Assembly (NCBI RefSeq): GCF_963675165.1
Contig: NC_087380.1
Location: 2,471,803 to 2,535,802, forward strand
Source: Halichondria panicea
Taxonomy: Eukaryota > Porifera > Demospongiae > Suberitida > Halichondriidae
Reading direction: 5' to 3'
Length of the DNA stretch: 64,000 nucleotides
The notes beneath the pieces are model-generated. The model saw only the letters and a program-made list of their open reading frames with translations. It was not told the origin of the DNA and made no database searches. Made by a program: the position numbers and the translations under genes. This document shows positions 33,901-50,455 of the stretch, piece by piece. Each line of letters begins with the position of its first letter. Within the stretch, counting starts at the first letter, position 1.

Positions 33901-34125
33901 TTCTGGTTATTGTAACAATTAATTTATTGACATAATCTCATCTACACTACAGGCACTGTTGGGAGTGATGAGTCAGCAACTACGAGTCCCTATCAGCCCA
34001 AGGCAAAGAGGCACAAGGGAGAACACAAACAAAAGCACAAACACAAGAAGAAGAAATCTAAAAAGAACAAGCATAAACACAAGCACAGCTCCAAGGACTT
34101 CATAGATGTAGAGTCCATTGACTGA
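20313..34125 (+). CDS. TAF2: Transcription initiation factor TFIID subunit 2
   Basis: 31 exons: 20313-20420, 20622-20791, 21083-21213, 21466-21554, 21897-21940, 22039-22147, 22400-22588, 22996-23114, 23370-23483, 23810-23988, 28238-28362, 28631-28720, 28927-29100, 29222-29331, 29702-29767, 29902-30043, 30205-30315, 30584-30724, 30954-31064, 31247-31332, 31472-31520, 31731-31807, 31874-31951, 32151-32279, 32525-32629, 32736-32832, 32887-32949, 33026-33086, 33174-33214, 33342-33546, 33953-34125. Sum 3486 nt, 1161 aa plus stop; human TAF2 is about 1199 aa. The order of M1-aminopeptidase-like domain, HEAT-like repeats and a His/Lys-rich tail matches TAF2 throughout (for example [30 protein letters not shown]). 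Where active aminopeptidases have HEXXH the protein reads [11 protein letters not shown], so it is non-catalytic, as known for TAF2. TAF2 contacts initiator DNA within nuclear TFIID. Exon 28 could end at 33077 instead, in frame. Confidence 0.96.
21593..21745. mobile_element. 153-bp TIR element in TAF2 intron 4
   Basis: CAGGGTTTCATCTAG and CTAGATGAAACCCTG are perfect terminal inverted repeats, flanked by ACACT on both sides (a probable 5-bp target duplication). Confidence 0.8.
22614..22866. mobile_element. TIR element in TAF2 intron 7
   Basis: Ends GTTAGACACT and AGTGTCTAAC, with an inner hairpin around CCTCGCTACGCTCGGG. The same AGACACTGTTT..GAGG..TCTA type recurs in the convertase introns (57513-57650, 62348-62478, 62675-62766). 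Confidence 0.6.
24985..25320. repeat. Irregular tandem array of GTAGAACTTCTCAT units
   Basis: About fifteen copies of a 20-26 bp unit with core GTAGAACTTCTC plus variable AT-rich spacer (TTGTATG, GTATATATA). Confidence 0.8.
25861..26006. mobile_element. 146-bp hairpin element before the nested gene
   Basis: GATGACATCA...CAGCTGC.AACCACAAA pairs with TTTGTGGTTAGCAGCT...TGATGTCATC; the centre is TGGGCGTACAGTTATTGTACGCCCA. It ends about 45 bp before a TATATAAAAG motif. Confidence 0.75.
26052..26063 (+). promoter_or_regulatory. TATA-like element of nested gene
   Basis: CGTATATAAAAG lies about 75 bp before the ATG at 26131, a reasonable spacing for a TATA box. Confidence 0.45.
26131..27987 (+). 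CDS. Sushi and Cys-rich-repeat membrane protein, nested in TAF2 intron
   Basis: Exons 26131-26617 and 26792-27987 (1683 nt, 560 aa). ATG at 26131 is preferred because upstream codons lack ATG. A cytoplasmic head of about 46 residues precedes one membrane segment (about 47-71), a Ser/Thr stalk and a helical stretch, then a sushi/CCP domain (about 164-225: [12 protein letters not shown]...[10 protein letters not shown]). The rest is an array of short Cys repeats with pattern CPxGGxCxxxCxGxxxCxxSxIxC, ten or more copies, some degenerate ([11 protein letters not shown]). A type II surface protein with adhesive or recognition function is possible, but the repeat family is unknown to me. The gene is wholly inside TAF2 intron 10, same strand. 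Confidence 0.85.
30876..30948. repeat. (CA)n microsatellite in TAF2 intron 18
   Basis: About 36 CA units ending two bases before the TGCAG acceptor of exon 19, taking the place of a normal pyrimidine tract. Confidence 0.95.
31601..31651. mobile_element. TAGCCTCG-family MITE in TAF2 intron 21
   Basis: 51 bp, flanked by the perfect 9-bp duplication ATATACCCT (31592-31600 and 31652-31660). Confidence 0.88.
33555..33667. mobile_element. 113-bp hairpin element on a TAF2 splice donor
   Basis: Ends CAGAGGAGGTACGACA and TGTCGTACCTCCTCTG; interior arms also pair (ACACACATTCC / GGAATGTGTGT). Perfect 9-bp duplication GGTAAGTGT at 33546-33554 and 33668-33676, which is the exon-30 donor sequence itself. 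Confidence 0.9.
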
Positions 34126-34795
34126 GTGCATGATCATCACTTTTGTTAGTTTAACCCTTAATTTGTGAAACGGAAAGGAACAGCTGTCTCTCACACCACA
34201 AACAATTAACAAAGGAACTGTCTCTTATATAATTATCACAAACAAGTCTCACTTACCAAGTGCATGCTCTTGTGAGGTGTATTATAACGAGTGTATAACG
34301 TAACTGAAAGAAGTAGATATATTCTCTGATAGCTTGACCATTTGCATGAGGTATTATTATATATATAATTATATATAGTCAAAAAGCTCTCCCCCAGCTA
34401 GTGGCACTGTATATATTGCATGACCTGTATACACAGTAGGAGAGAGGCATAGCGCAGTTACAGCTCAAAGACCCTATGAAGATAAACGCAGGCCTATATG
34501 AGATTCTATAGATGGGGGGGGGGGGCACACACCATACCATGGCAATAATTGTTGTCTATAATTATAGGCAAGTTGTGTGGAGTTCCAAGGTTACTGTAAT
34601 TATAAGCACTATAAATTAAAATGCATGGATTACACCATCATGCAGCTAGGAGCCATGCCTTTATAAGGGCTAGCTTGCATGGTTACACCTACCTTGATCA
34701 CATGCAGAGTCAATAATAATTATTTATCGTCACACACACAGTAAAACTTTGAACAGACAATGAACATAACAATACAAAAATAAAAATAGTATCGC
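34126..34795. other. Convergent intergenic space, TAF2 / death-domain gene
   Basis: 3' ends of both genes face each other. No gene is visible; AT-rich with a short G run (34514-34525). Confidence 0.5.
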
Positions 34796-36267
34796 TCACG
34801 TAGTTTGTGTCTTATAGTTTGCTATCAATGCTGTCTCAACAAGTTTGCCAAACTCCCCAAGTCCGAGCACATCGAACATCTCTAATAGCTTCACCCATTC
34901 CAATGGATACTCGGCGGCCCCATTATCCAACCAATGGGCTAACACAGCGTGTGCTCGTTCTTCGTCATTACGATATTGTGTGTCCCAAATACTTAGTCTT
35001 GCACCGTCAAATTCAAATTCAGTTCCCATTTCTCTCCATTTGGGGGCAAGTTGTTGCTTTGGACGGACCCGCTGTTGTTGACCCTCTGAGTTCTTGAACT
35101 TGATACATTGTAGCAGTCGGAGTGTAGGTCTCTCGTCTGTAAGAGTGTGGGGTGTGTGTGTGTGTGTTGTGTGGGGTGTGTGTGTGTGTTGTGTGGGGGG
35201 TGTGTGTGGGTGTGAAAGGTGGTGGTTATTAAGAAACATAGGTCGAGGAACGTCTCGTAATAGCCACCCGTGAAGAAAGGCCATCAACTGTGATATAAAG
35301 ACAAGGTCACCAATGAACAGTTCGTGTACAAAGCAATCCCTCAACAAGATCACCCTCTCTCTACATGTGACCAAAACGTCGTTCCCCAAAAGTGTCTGTT
35401 ATAAAGGGGATTCTGTATATACTTGAGGCTATAGGATTAGGATGACTAGCTGTGTATAGCTTGAACGAATCTTACCCATAACTCTATTTTCACACTTTAT
35501 GATAATCATTGTGATTGAATGTGTGTTCACGTACGTAGTGCTGGGTGATCTGTTCTGATAGCTTGAGGGCACTCAGGACGAGGGGGAGGAGGGGTCTCAG
35601 TGGGCGTCGCTTTGGGGGTGAGTGTTTCAGATGGTGTGGGTTTATGCTTTGCAGTTGCTTCAGGGGGCTTCGCAACTGTAGGAAAGGGAAACTAATAAAT
35701 AATGTACTGTACATGATAGCAATGGGAGAAATCAAATACATGCAGTGCTATTAGAAGCACCACATTGAAGTATATGACACTTATCACAGATGCCATACAT
35801 GCTAGTTTTTGGCCAAAAACCCCACAATAAAAGTATCAAATTATACCTTTGTGCTGTTCTGCTATAGTCTTGAAGACTGCTCCGTTCTCACGAGCCACTG
35901 CCTGAGCCAACATCCTCCATGAAGGCTCCCCATTTTTCACTGTGTCATAGTTCCTATTCAGCCATTGCTTTAGCATCTCCATCAAGCAGTCCTTCAGGTC
36001 ACCTTCGATTTGGTCGAGTTTGGAAATAGGCAATCGTAAGTGCACACCAACTCGTTTCCACACCGATGCCACTGGCTCCATCGTCTCAACAACTTCACTC
36101 AGGTCAATGTCGGTCTCTGTAACAGGGAAATACTTAATCAGAGTGTTTACACTGACTAGGCGCTAGGCACTAGGCACTGAGATTTAGTTCAGTGTGAGAA
36201 TTGACTTACCTAGAGGCTCGTTATCAATCAACAGTAGCTGATCATTGTTGCCACCTCCTTTACTCAT
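34796..36267 (-). CDS. Protein with two death domains
   Basis: Exons 36210-36267, 35847-36116, 35535-35675 and 34796-35136 (810 nt, 269 aa); every junction is phase 1. No signal peptide. Residues about 25-108 (VWKRVGVHLRLPISKLDQIE...LKQWLNRNYD...PSWRMLAQAV) and about 180-265 (KWREMGTEFEFDGARLSIWD...AVLAHWLDNG...WVKLLEMFDVLGLGEFG) both have the six-helix death-domain pattern with conserved Trp residues. A Pro/Thr-rich linker (about 110-155) joins them. It is probably a cytosolic adaptor for death-fold signalling; no TIR, caspase or kinase domain is present. Whether its partners are the neighbouring receptors is unknown. Confidence 0.8.
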
Positions 36268-36628
36268 GGTACAACCTTACCAGAGAATCAGGTACACGAA
36301 CTTGAAGTGGTGGCGTACAATCGTGTATATATATATCTACAGTACAATGCAGAGCTTCTTGATCAGGCCCGAATGATGTAAGGGAAATTCTGGGGAAATT
36401 CCACAATGAAAAGGGGTGGGGCTGGTCTGCAGCAACCAAAATTACATGCTCTGCTCCTGCAGCAACTGCATTGACACTACTCTGCAGTCTGCATGTTGCC
36501 TTCTTGAGAAGTATCAGTACCCTTCAATTTACATTATTTTTTTTCATTTATAGAACCATCACATCATGTATAGTTAGAGCGAGGTATTAGCTGAAAACAG
36601 CCCATAAATAAATATAAATAATCAAGAA
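36268..36628. other. Intergenic, upstream of death-domain gene
   Basis: No coding signal. TATATATATAT (36329-36339) about 60 bp upstream of the death-domain ATG on the minus strand could serve as a TATA region. Confidence 0.35.
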
Positions 36629-42191
<5,563 letters not shown>

Positions 42192-43342
42192 GCACTATTA
42201 CTGATGCTATAGTCTCCCCCATACACACTATGCCTATTAAAGCCGTAGCTAGTGCTGTGAAATGATCTGTGAGAAGCAATTAATGGATAAGGTATAAAGA
42301 GATTGTCGATCTAATTGCTTGCATAACAGTTTAATTGGATCAAATTTCAACTCGAATCATAATTTAGTGTGAATTTTCCGACTATAATAGCTATACTTGC
42401 TCACCTAATACAGTACACTGTAATTTTTAATTGGATCAAATTTCAACTCCAATATCTGTGCATTCCCAATTGTACTTAGCATGTTTGCTCACCTATGATA
42501 CACAAAAGTATGTTTTGGTTCACCAGCTGTGACCGATTCCAATGACTTTTCATCCTTCAGTTGTCTTTTATGTTGGTCTATTTCACAGATGGAAGACAAA
42601 ATAACAACCAATTAGTTCTGTGTAACAATTTTGTTAAATTAATTACAGGCGGTTTGAAGCTGTTGTGTGGGTTCCACCTTTGTCGCATTATGGAAGATTT
42701 AGTCAAAACTTTACTGGCTAAATACCATCAGGAGTTCAGTAAGAATGAACTCCTGATACCATGCATAGCTGTTCAGCCATCATGCTGACTGACTGGTAGT
42801 CAGTGCTTGCATGGACTCTACTATGTAGAATCAGTAGTTTTAGTTGTAACTATAATTCCCATATCAATGTATGTCATTCAATATCAACTCTTGCTAGATA
42901 CAATAATTATTATCTATTTATACTCTCGAGCTCCTACTGACCTTGTGTCCAAATTTTGTCTTAGATTTGTAGTGTCTGCAATAACTAACCACCAGGAGGT
43001 TAGATCTACTTAAGTTTCTTGAAATCTACTATGATTATTATATGGAAGTTGTAAGTGCACCTCATCTCTAGCTAGCTCTCTGCATGTACAGCATTGACAT
43101 TAATTTTCACTGTGACAAGAAAACTGTGATGAGATCATTGCGCATGCCCAGAAGCTAGATGGGGGTGGGGCTGGCATTGTTAGCCTCGATGCCTCGATTC
43201 CACGCCGCTTAAACACTTAAGTGAGCACTAAAATGTATAATTATTATTCTTAAAATTAATATGATGTCAGTAGATCAGTTGGTTAGTATAGTTATAAAAA
43301 CACAATAATTATTTCTAAATGCAATGTTTTTATATGAATTGT
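42192..43342. other. Intergenic between RTK-A and RTK-B
   Basis: No gene seen. A direct repeat is present (42329-42359 and 42425-42454, TTTAATTGGATCAAATTTCA). A TAGCCTCG-family fragment is at about 43181-43215. Confidence 0.5.
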
Positions 43343-46300
43343 TTAATCTGTTTCCCCATACTCATAGTCAGGGTCATTCTTGTCCGAAGCGTCAGGATTA
43401 TAACACTGCTGTAGACCAAGGTACATTCCTGTCCCAGCTTCAATGGACGCTCCAAGGAGACAAGCCTCGGGGTGAGTGGAGGCATCTTCCACCGGGACGT
43501 CCAATACCTTCGTCTCCTCCTGAAGGAGGCTAGTGAGAATATCACGATACTTGGGGCGTGCGCCAGCCACTGGATGCCTGAATTGGTAAGAGAATTTTTA
43601 GCACTTACTTAATATACAGTTCTCTTTTCTATGTTTGTAGAATTAACTGATTCAAATGTATGCATGTGCCAGCTACCGGTCAGTCATATTGCACAAACAC
43701 ACTATATACTCTCCATTTTTCATTGTTTATTGTACTTGTTTTTTGCCTGCTGCTGAAACATTAGGTTGTATACTACCCTAACACCTGACCTACAATAGTT
43801 ATGTGTTTGTCTCTATGTGCGGGTGAATGCCCTGAGGAGTCTTACCAGCACTTTATCATGAGGTCATAGATGATGAAGGGACAGCCAGGGGGTGGAGGGA
43901 GACGGTAACCAGTATCGATAAGATTCAGTGTCTGTCAATAAACAATCAACATTTTGAGGTACGAACAAATTTCTTGAATACCCAGTACAAACTACTCGAA
44001 TGGGACATCCTCATGAAAATAGTGTAGCATTTTGAAGCGCTAAAATTATAATTATGCTCTTTTTTTCTGATCACCTTGTTTTAAACCATTTCACTGCATG
44101 TACACTGCTATGAAGGACAATTAACTGTCTGTATAATGAATTTATTTGCCTCTCACCTTCTTAGTCTCAATGCCTCTGAATGGTTTTCTCCCCAGACTCC
44201 ATATCTCGAAGAGCACACATCCATAGCTCCACACATCGCTGGCAATAGAGTATTTCCTCCTGTGGATCGCCTCAGGGGCCATCCACTTGAGAGGGACTTT
44301 CCCTCCTCGGCCAGTGTAACACCCGTTCTCAGACAAATCTCTCGACATCCCAAAATCACCAATCTATATTGTAAAAAGTTCATTTGTGGGGGACCTTGTA
44401 TGCATGAAATGTATATATGCACTACAAGTAGTAGTGTGTTATAAATTCATTGAGTACAAGTAAACTCAATAGCAATATCGCATGAAGCTTTGTAATTTGC
44501 TTTATATGTCTATAAGTGAACGTACTTTGCATGTGTCCTCTGCAGAAATAAAAACATTCCTCGCAGCCAGGTCTCTGTGCACAAATCCTTTGCTGGCCAG
44601 ATAATGCATCCCTAGAGCAACTTGTTGAGAGAAGCTTACTAGAAGGTAAGGCACACCAGCTGTTATGAGATTATTTGGCCTGTAGGAATAAAATTAATGA
44701 TAATTAATTCCTTAAAGTTTTGGTGCTATGGACTTACGCTGGCCTCAGTTTCCCAAGGTATTTTTTCAGATCTTCTTTGGGCATATACTCCATTAGTAAT
44801 AGAAGCTGGATTATATATGTCATGGTAAACTCTGGTATAAAAGAACTGCCTAAATAAGTAGTGTATATACTGTGTGTCATAATTATATCCTTCTGTATCT
44901 GTATAGACCGTTACATATGTTAGTATTATAGTTAGTTTATTTGGACTTACTGGTTCCCCTTGTGTGACAATCCCGTGTAGGTGTGTGATGTTAGGGTGTT
45001 TAAATTGCCCCATGATGGCGGCTTCTTGAAGCAGTCTAACTTTGTCATTTTGTGAAGCATTCTTGTTCAGACTTTTAACTGCCACCTGTAGAGTACCTTT
45101 AGACCCGTTCCAAGTTCCTTTGTCCACATTTCCAAAATGGCCTGATCCCAAGCGTTGTTCAATCCTATATGAATTTAGAACGACTTCAAAGAGTCGCTGT
45201 ATACACAATCATGCAGATTACTGCACTACTGCATGAATTAGGTATATGTACATTACTAAAATGTGTTAAGTGGTTGCTTGCTCACTGTATGGCTTTTCTT
45301 GGGATGACTTTGATGTGCTGTTCGGATAGGACGACGTAGATTTCTTCCTCGCTTGATGGTGGGGAATGAAATGGACCTTCAGTTTCATTATCTCCATCTG
45401 TAGCCTATATAAATGCAGACGAGTATGACGTATTTTGTACTGCTGTGCTGCTCAATGTGTACTTCAGGTATATAGAGAAAATTCGAGCATGTGAAAATGA
45501 GTTATTAGCTAGTTCAGAGTGGAAAAATAGATATATTGAATACTGTTAAAATGTTTTGTGTGTTTGTATGCATGTTGATGCTTACCTGACTGAGTAGTTT
45601 GTGATACTCCACAGTACCGTAAGTCAGGTAGATGTAGGCTTCATCGTCGTGGCTGCCACCTTGTCCACCCTACATGTAACAGTCATCATTGCCATAATTA
45701 TATACATGGGATATAATTTTTGGATTTGTGCGCATAATTACCTGAGATTGCACATCTTGCTCGTTTCCCGGTTCCTCTAATTGTTCATTATTACCCATGA
45801 AGATGTAATCCCCAGTAGCTGTGCTCCGTAATAGTGTGTCCACTACGTGTCCATTTTGAGCTTCAATATTCTGCCCGCCACTAACAGAATGTACCGTACT
45901 GATTGACTGTGAGAATGGTCGCACTACCGAGTAGTTTTGGCTCTCGTGGATAGAGGGAGTATTGTTGTGTGGAATATCGTACAGTGTTCGATTGTGTCTG
46001 TCTTTAGGTATGTCATATTGTTGAGAGCTTGCATTTGAAGTGGATCTACTGTTTTTCTTGGGTACTTGAACAGGAATACGATTTGATCCCACTCTGTAAA
46101 TCAGGTTGTCTATGTGTGTGTGTGTGTGTGTGTTGTATATAGAGGTGTGTCTGTGGAGGGGCTTAATCTCATCACATGCAGCTCGTGCATGAATGCGTTT
46201 CCATAAATATTTGTCACAGTTTTAGCTTTAATCAAATCACGAGTCCCAGGCATGTCTAGTCTAAACTTGAAGACCCATATTTACAAGAAACCTTACAGTT

Positions 46301-47496
46301 AAGTGAGCATGTGCTTGGCAACTTCCACTTACCTATGGCCAATAAACTGGTTTTACTGCTTTGTAGGCAGCCTTTAAAGGAGCCATGTTTTCTATTCAGA
46401 TAGCAAACAAGAAACAGTGTGAGACCTATAGCAACTCCTAGCACCAACAGTAGCACCACAATAACAACAGCTGCCACAGTACCACCATTGTCAGCAGCAG
46501 GTGCAGCCGTACCTTCAGGTGCAAATTCAGTTTCAATATCGCTCGTGGTACTTTCAGAATCGGGTGATGTCGAACCCATAGTAGTAGGATGTATGGTTGT
46601 CGCTCCAATTGTTGTTGTTACCATGGTAGTGGTTGCCATGGTAGTTGGTCGTACGGTAGTTGTTACTGTGACCGTGGTTGATTCTGTAGTGATAGTGCTC
46701 ATTGTAGTCGGTGTTGAGGTAATTGCAGTGCCTGAGGCTAAAAACATGAGTCTCTGAATGATATAATAATTATAGCTGTACATATAATTATGCATGACAC
46801 TGTAAACAATTAGTTTTACTTACATATGTCAGCTTGGAGATGCAATCCGTAGGTGCTTTCTAACCTCAAATCATTCCTGCTGAACTCTGTAGCAGTAAAT
46901 GCAGCACTTCCCCTCGTGTCTTGATGTAGCTCTTGGACCACAGCCGGCTGTGAGGCCAATATTGATACTGTTGGGATTGTAAATGGTATATACACTGCTA
47001 TAACATCTCCTTGCTCGACTTGTACATACTGATCCTCTGCTATTAAGGCATCTATACAAATCACATCTCCTGCATTTAGATTTGGACTTCCTCTGACTGC
47101 TGCGCTTGACACTAGATTGTATGTGTTCCCCTGTACATTTCTCCAGACTCGCAAGTAGATGTTGTACATTGAAGAGCCTGTATCGATACTGGATCTGTAG
47201 TAGCAGAAATGCCAAGCTGTGAGGTTGCCACTGCATGTTGCTGGATCATTGAGATTGACGTATTGGCCATTCGTGATGAAGGCCTCTGTTGGTTGCACTG
47301 TCTCTCCTATCGTACACTGTCCTGATATAGCAGTAATAGCTATAGAAATCAGACGGTACAATTATGCATGCTAAGAGACATAAAATTCTAGCATGCATAA
47401 TTTTCTAATTATCTTACCTGCAACTGCTATGAATACTATCTGAAGAATGATCATCATCTTCTGTTCTGTCTTTGCAGTAGTAACTGTTGCATGCAT
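43343..47496 (-). CDS. Receptor tyrosine kinase B
   Basis: Exons 47418-47496, 46824-47339, 46333-46737, 45742-46091, 45586-45669, 45286-45404, 44951-45164, 44738-44805, 44526-44679, 44157-44363, 43846-43931, 43343-43577 (2517 nt, 838 aa). A hydrophobic signal ([14 protein letters not shown]) leads to an ectodomain of one 516-nt exon with [15 protein letters not shown] and VWR motifs, a Thr-rich stalk and a membrane segment ([20 protein letters not shown]). Cytoplasmic [14 protein letters not shown] and EEEIYVVL are likely phosphotyrosine sites. The kinase is complete: GSGHFG (524-529), K548, HRDLAARN (D648), DFG (D666). It ends DYEYGETD. Classed as a sponge-type RTK; the ectodomain matches nothing I can name. 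Confidence 0.9.
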
Positions 47497-47930
47497 GTGT
47501 TGCTGCTGCTGCTTATGTGATACTGTTCTCTAGGCAAGTATAACAACATGAGAGTAATACAAAATCAAGTATTTATAAGGAGCAGCCCACCTTCTCGAGA
47601 TTTCCATTTATGCAACTCTGATCTAATAAAGTGTTAACCACAAACAACCCACAAACACATGGTCATAAAGTAATAAACTACAGCTCATTTTGAGTGGGAG
47701 GAATGTGCCTTGGTAGTGGTCAATAGGCCTCGGCTTTTAGGTGGGCTCTGTTGGTGGGTGTACAGTCTGCCAATGTTTACTGTTTTATATCCATAATAGG
47801 AAGTATTATTTTGCACCATCTGATTGTGTGTAATTTTTCAATAAATGTATTATATCAACATAAATAAAAATGTGATGTATAGCAGCTATCACTAGTAGTA
47901 TACTGTGCATAATTATTGATGTTGGCTATA
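47497..47930. other. Intergenic between RTK-B and RTK-C
   Basis: No coding signal seen in this short AT-rich spacer. Confidence 0.5.
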
Positions 47931-49973
47931 TTAAATATCTTCATAGTCCACATCGTAAGGATTGTAGTTATCCCTAGCATCAGCTGGCACCTCGTACACG
48001 CTTGTATCAGGAGCACCTTCCATATTGGATCCGTCAGCTATATCCTCGTAAATATCCTCGATAAAATCATCATTTTTTGTAGCAGAATTCGTACTGGACA
48101 TGACACCGACTACATCATCATAGATTTCATCGTCGACATTGCTGTAGATCAGCTGCTTGTTGCTCGCTCTCACCTCTCCAGGTTGTTTTGTGAGTGGGGA
48201 TGGTTTTACATTCGGATATGACGAAGACAAACTTGCGATGCTTAGTTGCTGTGACAGTGGTGTCTTCGAAGGCTTTGGTGATGATGGTAATGGAGGTGCA
48301 CCCAAGCTACGAATGCTTGACTGTTGTTGGAGGAGAGCTTTCCTCATCGGAGGAGGGGGTGTGGCAGGAGGGCTACGAAAGCTCATTTTGGATGTAACAT
48401 CTGCTTTGGGTATTGGTGTAGACGGCAAGGGTGGTGGAGCATTAGAAAAGCTTGATTGTGAAGTTTGTGGCAGAGACTCCATCGAGTACTGCTCAATTGC
48501 TTCGTAGATTGTTTCTCTCTTATTGATGGGAAGAGTCGTGAGGTAGGTGTGCTGTAAGGAGAGGTACATGCCTTTACCGGCCTCCAACATAGCTCCTAGT
48601 TGGGTAGCCAGAGGGTATGAGGCGGCATCCTCTTCGGGTATGTAGAGAAGCTCTTTGTCGTCTCTCAACATAGACTCGAGAATATCCCTGAATGCTGGTC
48701 GAGGCTTTACTTGTGGGTCCCTACATAATGGCAACAAAAAACGCGTACTGATTAGGCAAATTTAGAAGCCAATGAGACTGCTGTATAGTATTCTGAAGGT
48801 AGCGAGGGTACTACTAGCCCACGAGGGTAAGTCCCATAGAACTCTTAAACATTTTATTTATTTATTTTTACCAGCATTGTATCATGATACTGTAGATTGC
48901 CTCAGGGCATCCTGGTGGTGGTGGGAGTCTGTAGCCTGTCTTTATAGTCTCCAAAACCTGTACGAATCAGCGTAGAATTTGAAAGTGAATGTGTTTATTG
49001 TATTCCTCTGCACCCACCTCTGTATTTGGTAGTCCACCAAATGGTTTCCTGCCCACACTCCAAATCTCAAACAGTAGGCATCCATACGACCATATGTCAC
49101 TGGCTGTGGAGTACTTGCTGTAGTAAACGGCCTCAGGGGCTGTCCAGCGAACTGGAATAGCTCCACCTTGTGACACATAGTACTCGGCATTGGCTAGATC
49201 TCGTGACATACCAAAGTCTCCCAACTGTAACGGATATAATTATCAACTCATTGCAGTGTTTATGTGCAATATACATTGTTTTCTGCTTAATGATCATTCA
49301 GTGAAGCTGGCTAATCTAGAATTTATCTTCTTCGGTAGCTCTTCTTCAATATATACATGTAGGTATGTTTTATGCCAAAAGCTACCTACGTACCTTGCAA
49401 ATGTTCTCTTGCGTTACAAAGATGTTCCTAGCAGCCAGGTCTCTGTGTACAAAGCCCTTGCTTGACAGGTAGTGCATAGCCAGTGCCACCTGCTGGGAAT
49501 AGCTGAGCAAATTTTGTGGGGTATCCGGTGGCAAATTTCCTAGTCTGTGTGGTGGAGAAATTAATGCATCAGCGGATCTTCAGTCTGAGGCAATGGCTAC
49601 TTACTATGTATAGTACACACTGACTGACTTACTCTGATTTCATCTCTTTGAGACAGAAGCACAAATCCCCCTTTGCACAGTACTCCGTTACAAGTGAAAT
49701 CTACAAAAAAGACAGGTATATAATCAAATTACCGATACAGATTAGTAGCTCTTTCTACCTCATCTCCTGTTTTCACCACTCCGATCAGTCTCACTACATT
49801 GGGGTGAACAAACTGGCTCATAATGGCTGCTTCTTGGAGGAACTTTATCCTTTCTTCGGGTGAGGCTGGGGAGTGGAGAGACTTCACAGCGACTGTCAGG
49901 CTTGCTCCCGATTTCTCTATCCACTGAGCTTTGTTAACAAAGGCAAACTCACCAGATCCTATCTCAGCCATGA

Positions 49974-50071
<98 letters not shown>

Positions 50072-50075
50072 TGGT

Positions 50076-50142
<67 letters not shown>

Positions 50143-50150
50143 TGGTGGTG

Positions 50151-50216
<66 letters not shown>

Positions 50217-50243
50217 TAGTGGTGTGTGTGTGTGTGTGTGTGT

Positions 50244-50306
<63 letters not shown>

Positions 50307-50322
50307 TGGTGGTGGTGGTGGT

Positions 50323-50397
<75 letters not shown>

Positions 50398-50398
50398 T

Positions 50399-50455
<57 letters not shown>

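Noticed and set aside
35140-35389. N-terminal extension of the last death-domain exon (His/Thr/Pro run)
   Set aside because: It is intron sequence with GT/TG-rich repeats; the acceptor at 35137-35138 joins in phase with the upstream Pro-rich exon.
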